DNA of 64,000 nucleotides from Hansschlegelia beijingensis (GCF_014196425.1 NZ_JACIDR010000001.1:620001-684000); one strand, 5' to 3'. Positions 39,174-48,293 are shown, counted from the first letter of the stretch. Made by a program: numbers and translations. Notes: generated by a model from the letters alone, not told the origin.

Positions 39174-40599
39174 GCTCCTCCGCACGACCGCCTTCCGGCT
39201 GGCGCTCGCCTATCTGCTGGTGTTCGCGACGCTCTCGACGGTCGTGCTGGCCTATGTGGCCTGGCACGCCAACGCGCTGATCGCCGCCCAGCTGAACGCC
39301 ACCGTCGACGCCGAGATCACGGGCCTCGCCGAGCAGTACCGGCAGGGCGGCATCCGCAAGCTGGTCGCTGTGGTCGAAGAGCGCTCCAACCGCTCCTCGC
39401 AGGGCACGCTCTACCTGCTGACGACCGCCCAGGGCGACGTTCTGGCCGGCAACCTCCAGGCGATCCCCGGCGCCTCTCTGGCGGAGGCGGGCGAGCGCGA
39501 GATTCCGTATCAGCGCGTCGGCGAGAACAGCGTGGCGCCATATCCGGCGGTGGTGCGGGTGTTCGTGCTGCCGGGCGGCTACCGGCTGCTGGTGGGGCGG
39601 GACACCGAGGAGCGCGAGCGGCTCTCCGCGGTCATCGCGAACGCCGTGCAGTGGTCGCTCGGGCTGGTCGTGGTGTTCGGCCTCGCCGGCGGCGTGTTCG
39701 TCGCCCGTCGCGTCCTGAGGCGGCTCGACGCCATGACCGAGACGAGCCGGACCATCATGGCCGGCGATCTTTCGGGTCGCCTCGCCGTGACCGGGTCCGA
39801 CGACGAGTTCGACCGCCTGGCGCAGGCCACCAACGCGATGCTCGACCGCATCAACGAGCTCATGGCAGGCCTCAAGGAGGTCTCGGACAACATCGCGCAT
39901 GACCTCAAGACGCCGCTGACCCGCCTGCGCAACCGGGCCGAGGCGGCGCTGCGCGCCGCCCATGGCGATGAGGAGTGGCAGGCCGCGATGGAGCAGATCA
40001 TCTCGGATTCGGAAGGCATGATCCGGATCTTCGACGCGCTGCTGCTGATCGCCCGCGCCGAATCGGGCGGCGCCCGGGGGCAGATCTCCGAGGTCGACGT
40101 CGCGGAGGTCGCGCGCGGCGTGGTCGAGCTCTACGAGCCGCTCGCCGAGGAGCGGGGCGCGACCCTCACGGTCGACGCGCCCGCCAGCATCCGGGTGCTC
40201 GGCAACCGCGAACTCATCGGGCAGCTCGTCGCGAACCTTGTGGAGAACGCGCTCAACTATGGCGCCTCGGAAGGCCGGCCGGGCGAGGTGACGGTCTCCG
40301 CGTCGGCGAGCGAGACGGAGGCGCGCATCGTGGTGGCCGATCGCGGGCCGGGCATCCCCCCGCAGGACCGGTCGCGCGCCATGGAGCGCTTCGTGCGGCT
40401 CGACACCAGCCGCTCCAGGCCCGGGTCAGGCCTCGGCCTCGCGCTGGCGGCCGCGGTCGCGCGCCTGCACGGCGGCGCCTTGACGCTCGAGGACAATGGG
40501 CCCGGGCTGAGGGCGACGCTGAGCCTGCCGCGCGCGGCCGACGCCATCCTGGCGCCGGCGGAGACTGCGAAGCTCCCGCCGCCCGCCGCCGCCGAATAG
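39157..40599 (+). CDS. HAMP-containing sensor histidine kinase
   Basis: 480 residues from GTG 39157, inside the regulator gene. Membrane segments at about 14-36 (LALAYLLVFATLSTVVLAYVAW) and 163-185 (WSLGLVVVFGLAGGVFVARRV) enclose a periplasmic sensor of ~125 residues. HAMP follows (RRVLRRLDAMTETSRTIMAGD), then phospho-His near 248 in DNIAHDLKTPLTRLRNRAE, N-box QLVANLVENALNYGAS, and GPGIPPQDRSRAMERFVRLD, GSGLGLALAAAVARLHGG. The signal is unknown; genetic proximity to degP suggests envelope stress. Confidence 0.93.
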   Translation: MTALGKLLRTTAFRLALAYLLVFATLSTVVLAYVAWHANALIAAQLNATVDAEITGLAEQYRQGGIRKLVAVVEERSNRSSQGTLYLLTTAQGDVLAGNLQAIPGASLAEAGEREIPYQRVGENSVAPYPAVVRVFVLPGGYRLLVGRDTEERERLSAVIANAVQWSLGLVVVFGLAGGVFVARRVLRRLDAMTETSRTIMAGDLSGRLAVTGSDDEFDRLAQATNAMLDRINELMAGLKEVSDNIAHDLKTPLTRLRNRAEAALRAAHGDEEWQAAMEQIISDSEGMIRIFDALLLIARAESGGARGQISEVDVAEVARGVVELYEPLAEERGATLTVDAPASIRVLGNRELIGQLVANLVENALNYGASEGRPGEVTVSASASETEARIVVADRGPGIPPQDRSRAMERFVRLDTSRSRPGSGLGLALAAAVARLHGGALTLEDNGPGLRATLSLPRAADAILAPAETAKLPPPAAAE

Positions 40600-40610
40600 A
40601 GCCGCGCCGC

Positions 40611-40646
40611 CGGGCTTGCCTCGCTCGCCCGCGCGTGGCAAGCCCG
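40611..40646 (+). terminator. Stem-loop terminator candidate after two-component operon
   Basis: CGGGCTTGCC (40611-40620) pairs perfectly with GGCAAGCCCG (40637-40646), 10 bp, 16-nt loop, 11 nt after the kinase stop. No T-run follows. Confidence 0.5.
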
Positions 40647-40715
40647 ACCCACCACCAGACGGGGCAGGCTTCCTGGCCGCTCTTCGCTGGCTCCCCCCGC
40701 CCCAAGGAGGCAAGC

Positions 40716-40925
40716 TTGGAGAAACGCGAGCTCGAGCGCGTGCAGACCTACATGCGCAAGCTGTTCCAGAACCAGACGGTTCGGGTCGTGGCCCGGCCGC
40801 GCAAGGACGATTCCGCCGAGGTCTATCTCGGCGACGAGTTCGTCGGCGTGCTGTTCCGCGACGACGAGGACGGCGACCTGTCCTACAACTTCCAGATGGC
40901 GATCCTCGAGACCGACCTCGAGTGA
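40716..40925 (+). CDS. DUF3126 family protein
   Basis: 69 residues from TTG 40716, supported by AAGGAGG six nt upstream. EKRELERVQTYMRKLFQNQTVRVVARPRKDDSAEVYLGDEFVGVLFRDDEDGDLSYNFQMAIL is a complete DUF3126 protein, a small soluble alpha/beta family conserved in alphaproteobacteria, of unknown function. An open frame extends upstream but covers the kinase 3' end in a different frame. It is single-gene or co-transcribed with the next membrane protein and gamma-carbonic anhydrase. Confidence 0.9.
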   Translation: MEKRELERVQTYMRKLFQNQTVRVVARPRKDDSAEVYLGDEFVGVLFRDDEDGDLSYNFQMAILETDLE

Positions 40926-41008
40926 CGCCGGACTGACCGTCCCGCGACGGGACGGCCCGCGTCTTGCCACAGGGCCGGCGACCACGACGCCGACGCGGAG
41001 AGTGTCCC

Positions 41009-41305
41009 ATGTCCTTCCTGATCCCGGCCCTCACCGTGGCGCTCGGTTTTGCGATATCGGGCGCCGCGGCGTCCGCTTTCGAGGCGCTGACCGAGCGGCG
41101 GGCGAGCTTCGGACTGCTGCGCGAGCCGGACGTGACCGCGGCGGCCGCCGTGCCGGTGGTCACCATCGGCGCATCCTATATCCTGGCGCGCAGCCTGCTG
41201 TTCGGCGGCCGCCGGCCGGCCTGGGCGATGTGCCTGGGGACGGCCCTGCTCGGCGGATGGAGCCTCGTGCTCGGCGCCGCGGCGCTCGCAGCCTTCGTCG
41301 GCTAG
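41009..41305 (+). CDS. Small membrane protein of unknown function
   Basis: 98 residues. Membrane segments at about 5-24 (IPALTVALGFAISGAAASAF), 45-62 (AVPVVTIGASYILARSLLF) and 72-95 (MCLGTALLGGWSLVLGAAALAAFVG), joined by loops with ALTERRASFGLLREPD and GGRRPAWAM. The pattern resembles hypothetical Hyphomicrobiales membrane proteins found near DUF3126, but no defined family is assigned. GGAG lies about 10 nt before ATG 41009. 19 bp before the gamma-carbonic anhydrase gene. Confidence 0.75.
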   Translation: MSFLIPALTVALGFAISGAAASAFEALTERRASFGLLREPDVTAAAAVPVVTIGASYILARSLLFGGRRPAWAMCLGTALLGGWSLVLGAAALAAFVG

Positions 41306-41324
41306 AGAAGAACGGAGATCCAAG

Positions 41325-41855
41325 GTGGCGCTTTATTCGCTCGGCGGCGTGAGCCCCAGAACCCCGGCCAACGGCCGCTTCTTCGTGGCCGAAAGCGCCG
41401 TGGTGGTGGGCGACGTCATCCTCGAGGAAGACGCCAGCGTCTGGTTCGGCTCGGTGCTGCGCGGCGACAACGAGCCCATCACGATCGGCGCGCGCTCCAA
41501 TGTGCAGGACGGCTGCGTGCTGCACACCGACCCGGGCTTTCCGCTGGTGATCGGCGAGGACTGCTCGCTCGGCCACGGCGCGATCGTGCATGGCTGCACC
41601 ATCGGCGACTGCAGCCTGATCGGCATGGGCGCGACCGTGCTGAACGGCGCGAAGATCGGCCGCTACTGCCTGGTCGGCGCCGGCGCGCTGGTGACCGAGG
41701 GCAAGGAGTTCCCGGATTTCTCGATGATCATCGGCGCGCCTGCCCGGGTGGTGAAGACGCTCGGTCCGGAGTTCGAGGTGCGCCAGCTCGGCTCGGCGGC
41801 GCGCTACGTGGCCAATGGCCGGCGCTTCCGCGAGGGCATGGCGCGCGTCGGCTGA
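41325..41855 (+). CDS. Gamma-carbonic anhydrase family protein
   Basis: 176 residues from GTG 41325 (GGAG 8 nt upstream). Left-handed beta-helix hexapeptide repeats (ILEEDASVWFGSVLRGDNEPITIGARSNVQDGCVLH). Zinc ligand candidates His67 (VLHTDPG), His84 and His89 (LGHGAIVHGC). The C-terminal helix contains GAPARVVKTLGPEF. It belongs to the YrdA/PaaY-like group; actual carbonic anhydrase activity is not assured. Forms a trimer in known members. Ends before a strong bidirectional stem-loop. Confidence 0.92.
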   Translation: MALYSLGGVSPRTPANGRFFVAESAVVVGDVILEEDASVWFGSVLRGDNEPITIGARSNVQDGCVLHTDPGFPLVIGEDCSLGHGAIVHGCTIGDCSLIGMGATVLNGAKIGRYCLVGAGALVTEGKEFPDFSMIIGAPARVVKTLGPEFEVRQLGSAARYVANGRRFREGMARVG

Positions 41856-41868
41856 CGTCCTGATCGCA

Positions 41869-41908
41869 GAAAAAGGCGAGGCCGGCTCCCTGGCGGAGAG
41901 CCGGCCTC
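41869..41908 (-). terminator. Intrinsic terminator between convergent genes
   Basis: GAGGCCGGCTC (41878-41888) pairs with GAGCCGGCCTC (41898-41908), 11 bp, 9-nt loop. On the minus strand it is followed by GCCTTTTTC, a good intrinsic terminator of the BTLCP gene; the stem can also stop the carbonic anhydrase transcript. Confidence 0.8.
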
Positions 41909-41975
41909 TGGCTTGCGGCCTGTCGGGCGGGAGTTGGGGACGTGACAGGCTGCGAGCGTTCCCTGGAATTGCGGC

Positions 41976-42611
41976 TTACGGGGCGGTGGCGACCCCGACC
42001 GGGCCGATGCCGTCGCCCAGCAGCACCCACACGTTCGGGTCGATCTGCGACTGGCGCTTGATGTAGGTGTAGCCGGTCTCGAACCACGGCTTCACGTCGT
42101 CGGCCTGGTTGTCGAGCGTGTAGTCGCCGCGGTCGGTGACCACGGTCAGCACTGCGTGACCATCGCCCTTGAGGTCGCGCACGACCGTGATCAGCAGCGC
42201 CTGGCGCGGCCAGCCGGCGTCCATCAGCATGCGGCGCTTGAGCAGGACGTAATCCTCGCAGTCGCCCTTATCGACCGGATAGGTCCACTTCTCCTCGACG
42301 CCGTAGAGCTCCTGGTCGGTCATCGGCGCGATCGCCGCGTTGACCTTGCGGTTGATGGCGTCGAGCTCCTTGAGGCGGGCTTCCGTGAGCGGCGCGCGGA
42401 CAGGCCGGGCCGCCTTCACGTCGCAATCCGCCGAATGGGTCTTGCAGAAGTCGATCCAGCCGATCGGCGACTTCGCCGAGCCCTCGACCTGCATCGGCGT
42501 CGCAAGCGCCAGCTTCACGGACGGCGCCGCCTGCGCGCCGGAAAAGGTGAATCCAGCTGCAACCAGTCCAAACAAGAAGTAAATCGACTTAAACTTACCC
42601 CGCAGAAGCAT
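41976..42611 (-). CDS. Bacterial transglutaminase-like cysteine peptidase (BTLCP, DUF920)
   Basis: 211 residues from ATG 42611 (GGAG 6 nt upstream). Signal peptide to about residue 29 (SGAQAAP). The transglutaminase-like triad is visible: Cys118 in DKGDCEDYVLLKR, His152 in GDGHAVLTVV, Asp167 in YTLDNQADDV. Conserved PIGWIDFCKTHSADC lies at 49-63. BTLCP proteins are periplasmic predicted proteases, in some bacteria (LapG) linked to biofilm adhesin cleavage. It stands alone downstream of an AT-rich region. The upstream open frame beyond this ATG has low coding quality. Confidence 0.93.
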   Translation of the reverse strand: MLLRGKFKSIYFLFGLVAAGFTFSGAQAAPSVKLALATPMQVEGSAKSPIGWIDFCKTHSADCDVKAARPVRAPLTEARLKELDAINRKVNAAIAPMTDQELYGVEEKWTYPVDKGDCEDYVLLKRRMLMDAGWPRQALLITVVRDLKGDGHAVLTVVTDRGDYTLDNQADDVKPWFETGYTYIKRQSQIDPNVWVLLGDGIGPVGVATAP

Positions 42612-42817
42612 TTCCAACTCCCGTTCTGTCCCGGGAGCAAAAGTCTCATATCCGATTTGCCGTCCGTCTAAGTCGAAGTTCAGAGTTTTAGGAACGAGAT
42701 TTGGACTTTGGCAAGGTTCTGGAGATGATTTGTTTAGAGATGCATTGCAAGTTTTATTTACCAACAGGCATGGAGCCAAGAAGATGAGCGGTCGACTTGG
42801 CGACCAAAAAGTTAACG

Positions 42818-42845
42818 CGACCCCGGTTTCGGCAGGGTCGTTTTA
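42818..42845 (+). terminator. Plus-strand intrinsic terminator without an upstream gene
   Basis: CGACCC (42818-42823) pairs with GGGTCG (42835-42840), 11-nt loop, followed by TTTTAG. The only plus-strand sequence before it is the AT-rich gap, so it could end a small RNA. Confidence 0.5.
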
Positions 42846-42931
42846 GAAAGTGTAAACCATGTCGCTGAATGGCTGTTCAGGCGTCAGCCGAGCGCCCGCC
42901 TCGTCCCGAGGTCGGACGGCGCGCATGAACG

Positions 42932-42956
42932 AAAAACGCCGCCCCTGGGGCGGCGC
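42932..42956 (-). terminator. Intrinsic terminator of the PilZ gene
   Basis: CGCCGCCCC and GGGGCGGCG (42937-42955) form a nearly loop-less 8-9 bp hairpin, followed on the minus strand by TTTTTC. Located 30 nt after the PilZ stop. Confidence 0.85.
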
Positions 42957-42985
42957 TCTGAAGACCCGGCAGACGGAAGGCGGCG

Positions 42986-43582
42986 TTAGCCGAACTGCTC
43001 CTGCAGCGCCTCGAGATTCTGCGTGCGGGTGAACTCGACCGCCAGGCCGCGCTCGAAATGCCGGACCACCCGCGCCGCGGTGCGGCCGAGCATGACCGGG
43101 GTCCCGATCGGCAGGTCGAGATTGATGTTGATCGCCGCGCCCGACAGCGAGACGTCGATCACGCGGCATTCGTGCTCGACGCCGTCCTCGGTGGTCAGCA
43201 CCGAACGGGCGTTGCGCGGCACGAGACGTTCGTGGCGGCGATCCTCGGGCAGTCCGAGGATGCTGCGGTTGGCCAGCCAGGTGAGCTGGGCCGCCAGCTT
43301 GTCGCGCTTGCGGATGGTGGCGGTCACGGTCATCGCGAAGCCGTTGGCGATCGGCCGCACCATCAGCCCCTCGATCCGGCCGATATGGTCCAGATAGGCG
43401 ACGACGCGCTCGCCGGGCTGCGCCGGGACGGGCGCGATCAGGGCCAGTCCGCCCGGCGACATGTCGAGCGTCTGGCAGGGATATTCGCGCCGGGACGTCA
43501 GCATGTAGCGCCCGAGCAGCGCGACCTTGACCCGCTGGTGGCGGCGGCGCTCGTCGGAGAGCGGCATCTTCAACGAAAACAT
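42986..43582 (-). CDS. Tandem PilZ-domain protein
   Basis: 198 residues with two PilZ domains, each with an arginine motif and a D-x-S-x-x-G motif: RRRHQR (12-17) and DMSPGG (40-45); DRRHER (114-119) and DVSLSG (143-148). These bind cyclic di-GMP in known PilZ domains, so both may be active. No other domain, so it is probably a c-di-GMP adaptor controlling motility, adhesion or polysaccharide. Soluble. It ends at a strong terminator and stands alone. Confidence 0.92.
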   Translation of the reverse strand: MFSLKMPLSDERRRHQRVKVALLGRYMLTSRREYPCQTLDMSPGGLALIAPVPAQPGERVVAYLDHIGRIEGLMVRPIANGFAMTVTATIRKRDKLAAQLTWLANRSILGLPEDRRHERLVPRNARSVLTTEDGVEHECRVIDVSLSGAAININLDLPIGTPVMLGRTAARVVRHFERGLAVEFTRTQNLEALQEQFG

Positions 43583-43674
43583 CGAAGGGCCTTCGAGGAT
43601 GGGTGACGCCGGCCGCAGCCAGCCGCCTTCCTCGAATCTAAAGGAACGCCGTTAACGCGGCGTAACCCGCTCGC

Positions 43675-44283
43675 TCAGCGTCCCCCGTCGAACACCAGGA
43701 AGCGGCCGATGCGCCGTCCAAGCCCCGCGAGCGTGTGGGGCGCAGGCGCGACGGGCTCGGGCGAGGGATCGGAGAAGGAGCGGTTGCGTCCGCTCGGCCA
43801 GATCATCCGGAGCGAACTGAGCTCGAAGCGGGTGACCGGGCAGGCGCCGAGCCAGTAGGGCGTCTCGACCGGCGCCAGCGAACCGAGGATGCGGGCATGC
43901 GTGCGGCCGCGGTGGCGCAGCGGCAGCAGGGCGAGCTCGAGGTCCACCTTCCGGCCGAGATCCGTCGACCCCTGCGCGCCCAGCACCGCGACGGCGGCGT
44001 CGTCCGAGACGGTCTCGAGCGCGCCGAGCAGGGTCGCGCGATCGGGCCCCCGCCACAGGGACAGGAACTGCTCGTCCCGCATCTCGTGTCCGGTGACGGC
44101 GCAGATCCGCGACCCGGACAGCCGGAACGGGTAGCCGGCGGAGCCGTCGGCTTCGAGGATGAAGGTGTCGCCCAGGATCGAGCGGATCTGGCCCGGGTCC
44201 ACGTCGGAGCGCTCGGGGGCGGCCCGGGCGCCGCGCAGGCGGTTCCAGTACCCGAACAGCTCCTTCGTGGTGACGGCCTTCAT
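43675..44283 (-). CDS. PAS_5 (DUF1457) domain protein
   Basis: 202 residues from ATG 44283. KELFGYWNRLRGARAAPERSDVDPGQIRSILGDTFILEADG is the signature of the PAS_5 family found across Hyphomicrobiales, followed by PFRLSGSRICAVTGHEMRDEQFLSLW and LGSLAPVETPYWLGACPVTRFELSSLR. No output domain is present, so it is a single-domain regulator of unknown signal. A longer upstream frame exists, but homology starts at this ATG. A TTAA-N7-TTGA element lies about 75 bp upstream. Confidence 0.88.
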   Translation of the reverse strand: MKAVTTKELFGYWNRLRGARAAPERSDVDPGQIRSILGDTFILEADGSAGYPFRLSGSRICAVTGHEMRDEQFLSLWRGPDRATLLGALETVSDDAAVAVLGAQGSTDLGRKVDLELALLPLRHRGRTHARILGSLAPVETPYWLGACPVTRFELSSLRMIWPSGRNRSFSDPSPEPVAPAPHTLAGLGRRIGRFLVFDGGR

Positions 44284-44354
44284 CGTGACGCTCTCACACG
44301 GTCTGATCTGCGCCGGTCGTCCCGCTTCGGCACAGGCCGGGCGGCGACGGGCGG

Positions 44355-44369
44355 TTAACAAACCGTTGA
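44355..44369. promoter_or_regulatory. CtrA-box-like sequence
   Basis: TTAA (44355-44358), 7 nt, TTGA (44366-44369): one mismatch from TTAA-N7-TTAA, the known CtrA site. It lies in the gap before the PAS_5 gene. Short motif, so chance is possible. Confidence 0.3.
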
Positions 44370-44499
44370 GCAGGAGCCGTGCCATTCTTCGGTGGTTCTC
44401 CGTGAGCCTCGCCTTGCAATCGCCTGAACTTCAGGCGAGCACTTGCGCGTGGCGCGTCCATGATGGGACCAGCCCCGTCCCGAGAGACCGATCCAGCCC

Positions 44500-45309
44500 T
44501 TGCCCCGCGAACATCAGCCGGCCTTCAACGCTCCGCGCGTGATCACCGTGACGCTCGTCGTCCTGGCGGCGATCCACCTCGTCCGCTTCTTTCTGAGCGA
44601 CGAGGCGGACCTCGAGCTGCTGCTCCGCTTCGCCTTCATACCGGCCCGGTACGACCCCTCCTTTCCATACGCCGACGAGCTGCTCGGGGGGGAGGGGGCG
44701 AAGGTCTGGACCTTCGTGACCTACGCCTTTCTCCACGGGAATCTCACCCACCTTGTGGTCAACGGTGTATGGCTGCTGGCTTTCGGCAGCGCTCTGGCGT
44801 GGCGGTTCGGCACAAGCCGCTTTCTTGTGTTTTCGGCCTTGACGGCGGCCGCAGGCGCGGCCACGCACCTCGCGCTCCATTACGGAGAGGCCACGCCGGT
44901 GATCGGCGCGTCGGCCGCGATCTCCGGACACACCGCGGCCGCGATGCGGTTCATGTTCGAATCCGGCGGCCCGCTCGACGTGTTCCGCCGCGGCGGGCGC
45001 GAGGCCTTCCTCATCCCGGCCGAGCCCCTGCGCACCTCCCTGCGCCGCCCGCAGGCGCTCATCTTCCTGCTCGTCTGGTTCGGCGGCAACGCGCTGGCCG
45101 GCCTCGGTTCGACGACGATCGGGATGGGCGACGCCAGCATCGCCTGGGAGGCGCATATCGGCGGCTTCATCGCCGGGCTGCTGCTGTTTCCGCTGTTCGA
45201 CCCGGTCCGGAGGGGCGTCCGCCCTTCGTCGCAAGAGACTTTCGACGTCTTGCCACCCTCGCGGCATCCGCCCCATGATGACGGAACAGGGGCCGCGGGT
45301 CGGCCGTAA
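44500..45309 (+). CDS. Rhomboid-family intramembrane serine protease
   Basis: 269 residues from TTG 44500; the frame is closed by TGA at 44461-44463, leaving no ATG or GTG. Hydrophobic core with FVTYAFLHGNLTHLVVNGVWLLAFGSALAWRFG (motif HxxxHxxxN), catalytic Ser138 in VIGASAAISGH and His219 in WEAHIGGFIAGLLL. The usual GxSG is GASAA here. It cleaves membrane proteins within the bilayer; the substrate is unknown. The last ~35 residues are a polar tail. Confidence 0.88.
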   Translation: MPREHQPAFNAPRVITVTLVVLAAIHLVRFFLSDEADLELLLRFAFIPARYDPSFPYADELLGGEGAKVWTFVTYAFLHGNLTHLVVNGVWLLAFGSALAWRFGTSRFLVFSALTAAAGAATHLALHYGEATPVIGASAAISGHTAAAMRFMFESGGPLDVFRRGGREAFLIPAEPLRTSLRRPQALIFLLVWFGGNALAGLGSTTIGMGDASIAWEAHIGGFIAGLLLFPLFDPVRRGVRPSSQETFDVLPPSRHPPHDDGTGAAGRP

Positions 45310-45394
45310 GGATCAAGAGTAGCCGCCGCCGACGTCCCGCGCCCGACCAGATACCGCCGACCGCTCCGGCGGCGGCGAACAGGGAGGACAGGAC

Positions 45395-45826
45395 ATGCGC
45401 GTCAAGGCGATTCTCTCGACCAAGGGCAGCGGCGTCGTCACCGTCTCGCCCCAGGCGCTCGTCTCCGACGTGGTCCGCACGCTGGCTGAAAAGAGCATCG
45501 GCGCCGTCGTGGTGGACGACGGGGCGGACGGACTTTCCGGCATCCTCACGGAACGGGACGTGGTTCGCGCGCTCGCCGCGCACGGCTGCGACGCGCTCGA
45601 CCGCCCGGCTTCCGACTTCATGACCCGGGAGGTCGTGACCGGGCATTTCGACAACACGGTCGACGAGCTCATGGATCGCATGACCAACGGCAAGTTCCGC
45701 CATGTCCCGATCATGGACGGGAACCGGCTCGCCGGCATGATCTCGATCGGCGACGTCGTGAAGCACCGCATGGACCAGATCGAGGCCGAGGCCTCGGCCA
45801 TGCGGGACTACATCGCGACGGCGTAG
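45395..45826 (+). CDS. Tandem CBS-domain protein
   Basis: 143 residues with two CBS domains: VKAILSTKGSGVVTVSPQALVSDVVRTLAEKSIGAVVV-type first half with GILTERDVVRALAAHG, and second half SDFMTREVVTGHFDNTVDELMDRMTNGKFRHVPIMDGNRLAGMISIGDVVKHR. CBS pairs bind adenine nucleotides. Stand-alone members of this type (YbjQ/HRP1-like) are common in alphaproteobacteria. AGGGAGGACA lies just before the ATG. It converges on thrS through a stem-loop. Confidence 0.92.
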   Translation: MRVKAILSTKGSGVVTVSPQALVSDVVRTLAEKSIGAVVVDDGADGLSGILTERDVVRALAAHGCDALDRPASDFMTREVVTGHFDNTVDELMDRMTNGKFRHVPIMDGNRLAGMISIGDVVKHRMDQIEAEASAMRDYIATA

Positions 45827-45835
45827 GATCAGGAC

Positions 45836-45865
45836 GCCTCATCCCGGCCGTTTCCGGGAAGAGGC
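45836..45865. terminator. Bidirectional stem-loop between CBS gene and thrS
   Basis: GCCTC(AT)CCCGG...CCGGG(AA)GAGGC forms an imperfect 10-bp stem (45836-45865) exactly between two convergent stops. No T-run. Confidence 0.5.
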
Positions 45866-45872
45866 GCGTGCT

Positions 45873-47888
45873 TCAGAGATCCAGAAGCTCTTCCGGCTTC
45901 TCCGGCAGCCGGCCTTCGGGAACATGCGCGGCCTGCCGGTCGAGACGCTCGCGCCGCACATCGGGCGGCGTCGCCTCGTCGGCGAGGCTCGCCACGCACT
46001 CGTCGAGCGACATCGGCGTCTGGTTCTGCGAGCCGAGGCGGCGGATCGAGACGTGGCGCGTCTCGGCCTCCTTCTTGCCGACCACGACCAGCACCGGGAT
46101 CTTGGCCAGCGAGTGCTCGCGGACCTTGTAGTTGATCTTCTCGTTGCGGAGGTCGAGGTCGACCCGCAGCCCGGCCTTGCGGAGCTCCGCCGCGACTTCG
46201 CCCGCGTAGCCGTCCGCCTCCGAGGTGATCGTGGTCACCACCGCCTGCACGGGCGCGAGCCAGAGCGGGAAGTGGCCGGCGAAATGCTCGATCAGGATGC
46301 CGGTGAAGCGCTCGAGCGAGCCGAAGATCGCGCGGTGGATCATCACCGGCGCATGCTTCTCGCCGTCCGCGCCGATGTAGAAGGCGCCGAAACGGTCGGG
46401 CAGGTTGAAGTCGACCTGGATGGTGCCGCACTGCCAGTCGCGGCCGATCGCGTCGCGCAGCACATACTCGAACTTCGGCCCGTAGAACGCGCCTTCGCCG
46501 GGGTTCACGGCCGTCGTCACGCGATTGCCGTAGCGCGACGAGATCTCCTTGAGCGCGTCGCCCATCACCTGCTCGGCGCGGTCCCACAGCGCGTCCGATC
46601 CGACCCGCTTCTCCGGCCGCGTCGAGAGCTTCAGCACGATGCGGTCGAAGCCGAAGTCGGCGTACATCGACAGGATCAGTTCGTTCAGCGCGAGCGTCTC
46701 GGCCATGAACTGCTCGTCGGTGCAGAAGATGTGCGCGTCGTCCTGCGTGAAGGCGCGCACGCGCATCATGCCGTGCAGCGCGCCGGACGGCTCATAGCGA
46801 TGCACGATTCCGAATTCGCCCATGCGGATCGGCAGTTCGCGATAGCTCCGCAGGCCGTGCTTGAAGATCTGCACGTGACCCGGGCAGTTCATCGGCTTGA
46901 TCGCGAAGACGCGCTCGTCCTCGGTCTCCGTGACGAACATGTTCTCGCGGTACCAGTCCCAGTGGCCGGAGGTCTGCCACAGCGAGGCGTCGAGAACCTG
47001 GGGGGTGTTGACCTCGACGAAGCCCGAGCCGGCCGTGCGGCGGCGCGAATAGTCCATCAGCGTGCGGAACAGCGTCCAGCCCTTCGGGTGCCAGAACACC
47101 GCGCCTGGGCCTTCCTCCTGGAAGTGGAAGAGGTCCATCTCGCGGCCGAGGCGGCGGTGGTCGCGCTTCTCGGCCTCCTCCAGCATGTGCAGATAGGCGT
47201 CGAGTGCGGCCTTGTCCGGGAAGGCCGTGCCGTAGATGCGCTGGAGCATCGGATTGTTGGAGTCGCCGCGCCAGTAGGCGCCCGCGACCTTCATCAGCTT
47301 GAAGGCGTCGCCGACCTTGCCAGTCGAGGTCATGTGCGGACCGCGGCAGAGGTCCATCCACTCGCCCTGGGCGTACATCTTGATCGTCTGGTCCGCCGGG
47401 ATGGCGTCGACCAGCTCGACCTTGAAGGTCTCGCCCCTGGCGGCGAACCAGTCCTTGGCGCGGTCGCGGCTCCAGACGTCCTTCGTGAACGGCCGGTCGC
47501 GCGCGATGATCCGGCGCATCTCGGCCTCGATCGCCGCGAGGTCGTCGGTCGAGAACGGCTCGTCGCGGGCGAAGTCGTAATAGAAGCCGTTCTCGATCAC
47601 CGGGCCGATCGTGACCTGCGTCTCGGGCCACAGCGTCTGCACGGCCTCCGCGAGGACATGCGCGCAATCGTGGCGGATCAGCTCGAGCGAGCGGGGATCG
47701 TTACGGTCGAGGAACTCGATATGGACGTCGCGCTCGATCGGGTCGGCGAGGTCCACGACCTGGCCATCGAGCGCCATGGCGACGGTGCGCTTCAGCAGCG
47801 ACTTCGAGATTTCGCCGGCGATCTGCGCGCCGGTGACGCCGGCCTCATAGGATTTCTGTGCGCCGTCGGGAAAGGTGACGAGGGGCAT
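45873..47888 (-). CDS. thrS: Threonyl-tRNA synthetase
   Basis: 671 residues, full length. A TGS domain occupies 1-60, an editing domain carries His73 and His77 in [13 protein letters not shown], the catalytic core has motif 2/zinc region [20 protein letters not shown], motif 3 ([17 protein letters not shown]), and an anticodon-binding C-terminal domain. Essential for translation. It follows yidD by 57 bp on the same strand, and seems part of a scaffold protein-yidD-thrS operon. Confidence 0.98.
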   Translation of the reverse strand: MPLVTFPDGAQKSYEAGVTGAQIAGEISKSLLKRTVAMALDGQVVDLADPIERDVHIEFLDRNDPRSLELIRHDCAHVLAEAVQTLWPETQVTIGPVIENGFYYDFARDEPFSTDDLAAIEAEMRRIIARDRPFTKDVWSRDRAKDWFAARGETFKVELVDAIPADQTIKMYAQGEWMDLCRGPHMTSTGKVGDAFKLMKVAGAYWRGDSNNPMLQRIYGTAFPDKAALDAYLHMLEEAEKRDHRRLGREMDLFHFQEEGPGAVFWHPKGWTLFRTLMDYSRRRTAGSGFVEVNTPQVLDASLWQTSGHWDWYRENMFVTETEDERVFAIKPMNCPGHVQIFKHGLRSYRELPIRMGEFGIVHRYEPSGALHGMMRVRAFTQDDAHIFCTDEQFMAETLALNELILSMYADFGFDRIVLKLSTRPEKRVGSDALWDRAEQVMGDALKEISSRYGNRVTTAVNPGEGAFYGPKFEYVLRDAIGRDWQCGTIQVDFNLPDRFGAFYIGADGEKHAPVMIHRAIFGSLERFTGILIEHFAGHFPLWLAPVQAVVTTITSEADGYAGEVAAELRKAGLRVDLDLRNEKINYKVREHSLAKIPVLVVVGKKEAETRHVSIRRLGSQNQTPMSLDECVASLADEATPPDVRRERLDRQAAHVPEGRLPEKPEELLDL

Positions 47889-47945
47889 GTCGGGTCTCCG
47901 CTCACTCGCTGCCTACGAATGCAGGTAAGCGCTTCAGGTGGTTGG

Positions 47946-48293
47946 TCAGACGGTCCGCCGGCCGCCGCCGACGGGTTCGCAGCGGGGCCGTTCGGGGCCC
48001 GCCGCATAGCGCCACGGCCTAGACCAGCGGGCGCCGGGAGGCAATTCCCGCGGGACCGGTTCGTAGCCCGAGCCGCCCCATGGATGGCAGCGGCAGACGC
48101 GGCCGGCCGCCATCCAGCCGCCGGCCCATGCGCCGTGGCGGGCGATCGCCTCGTCGGCGAACTCCGAGCAGGTCGGAAGATAGCGGCAGCGCCGCCCGAT
48201 CAGCATCGACAGCGAATAGCGATAGGCCAGGATCGGCAGGCGCAGCGCATGGCGCGGCGCGCGCCGGAGCCACGCGAGCAGGCGCGCGCTCAC
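47946..48293 (-). CDS. yidD: YidD membrane protein insertion efficiency factor
   Basis: 115 residues from GTG 48293. [64 protein letters not shown] is the YidD signature, with Cys36, Cys42, Cys67 and Cys69. It is a small amphipathic inner-membrane protein that assists YidC-mediated insertion. The start overlaps the stop of the upstream scaffold protein gene (GTGA). The family is usually 70-110 aa; the C-terminal tail is basic. Confidence 0.95.
   Translation of the reverse strand: MSARLLAWLRRAPRHALRLPILAYRYSLSMLIGRRCRYLPTCSEFADEAIARHGAWAGGWMAAGRVCRCHPWGGSGYEPVPRELPPGARWSRPWRYAAGPERPRCEPVGGGRRTV

Larger units (their letters stand above)
42612..42985. other. 374-base intergenic region, partly AT-rich
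   Basis: 42640-42860 is strikingly AT-rich compared with its surroundings. It holds the promoter region of the BTLCP gene, a plus-strand stem-loop with a T-run (42818-42845) that has no known gene before it, and the minus-strand terminator of the PilZ gene (42932-42956). No protein gene is supported. A small RNA on the plus strand is possible. Confidence 0.6.

Noticed and set aside
43640-43670. CtrA-like TTAA near 43652 before the PilZ gene.
   Set aside because: The second half-site (TAAC) is shifted by one base and does not fit TTAA-N7-TTAA.
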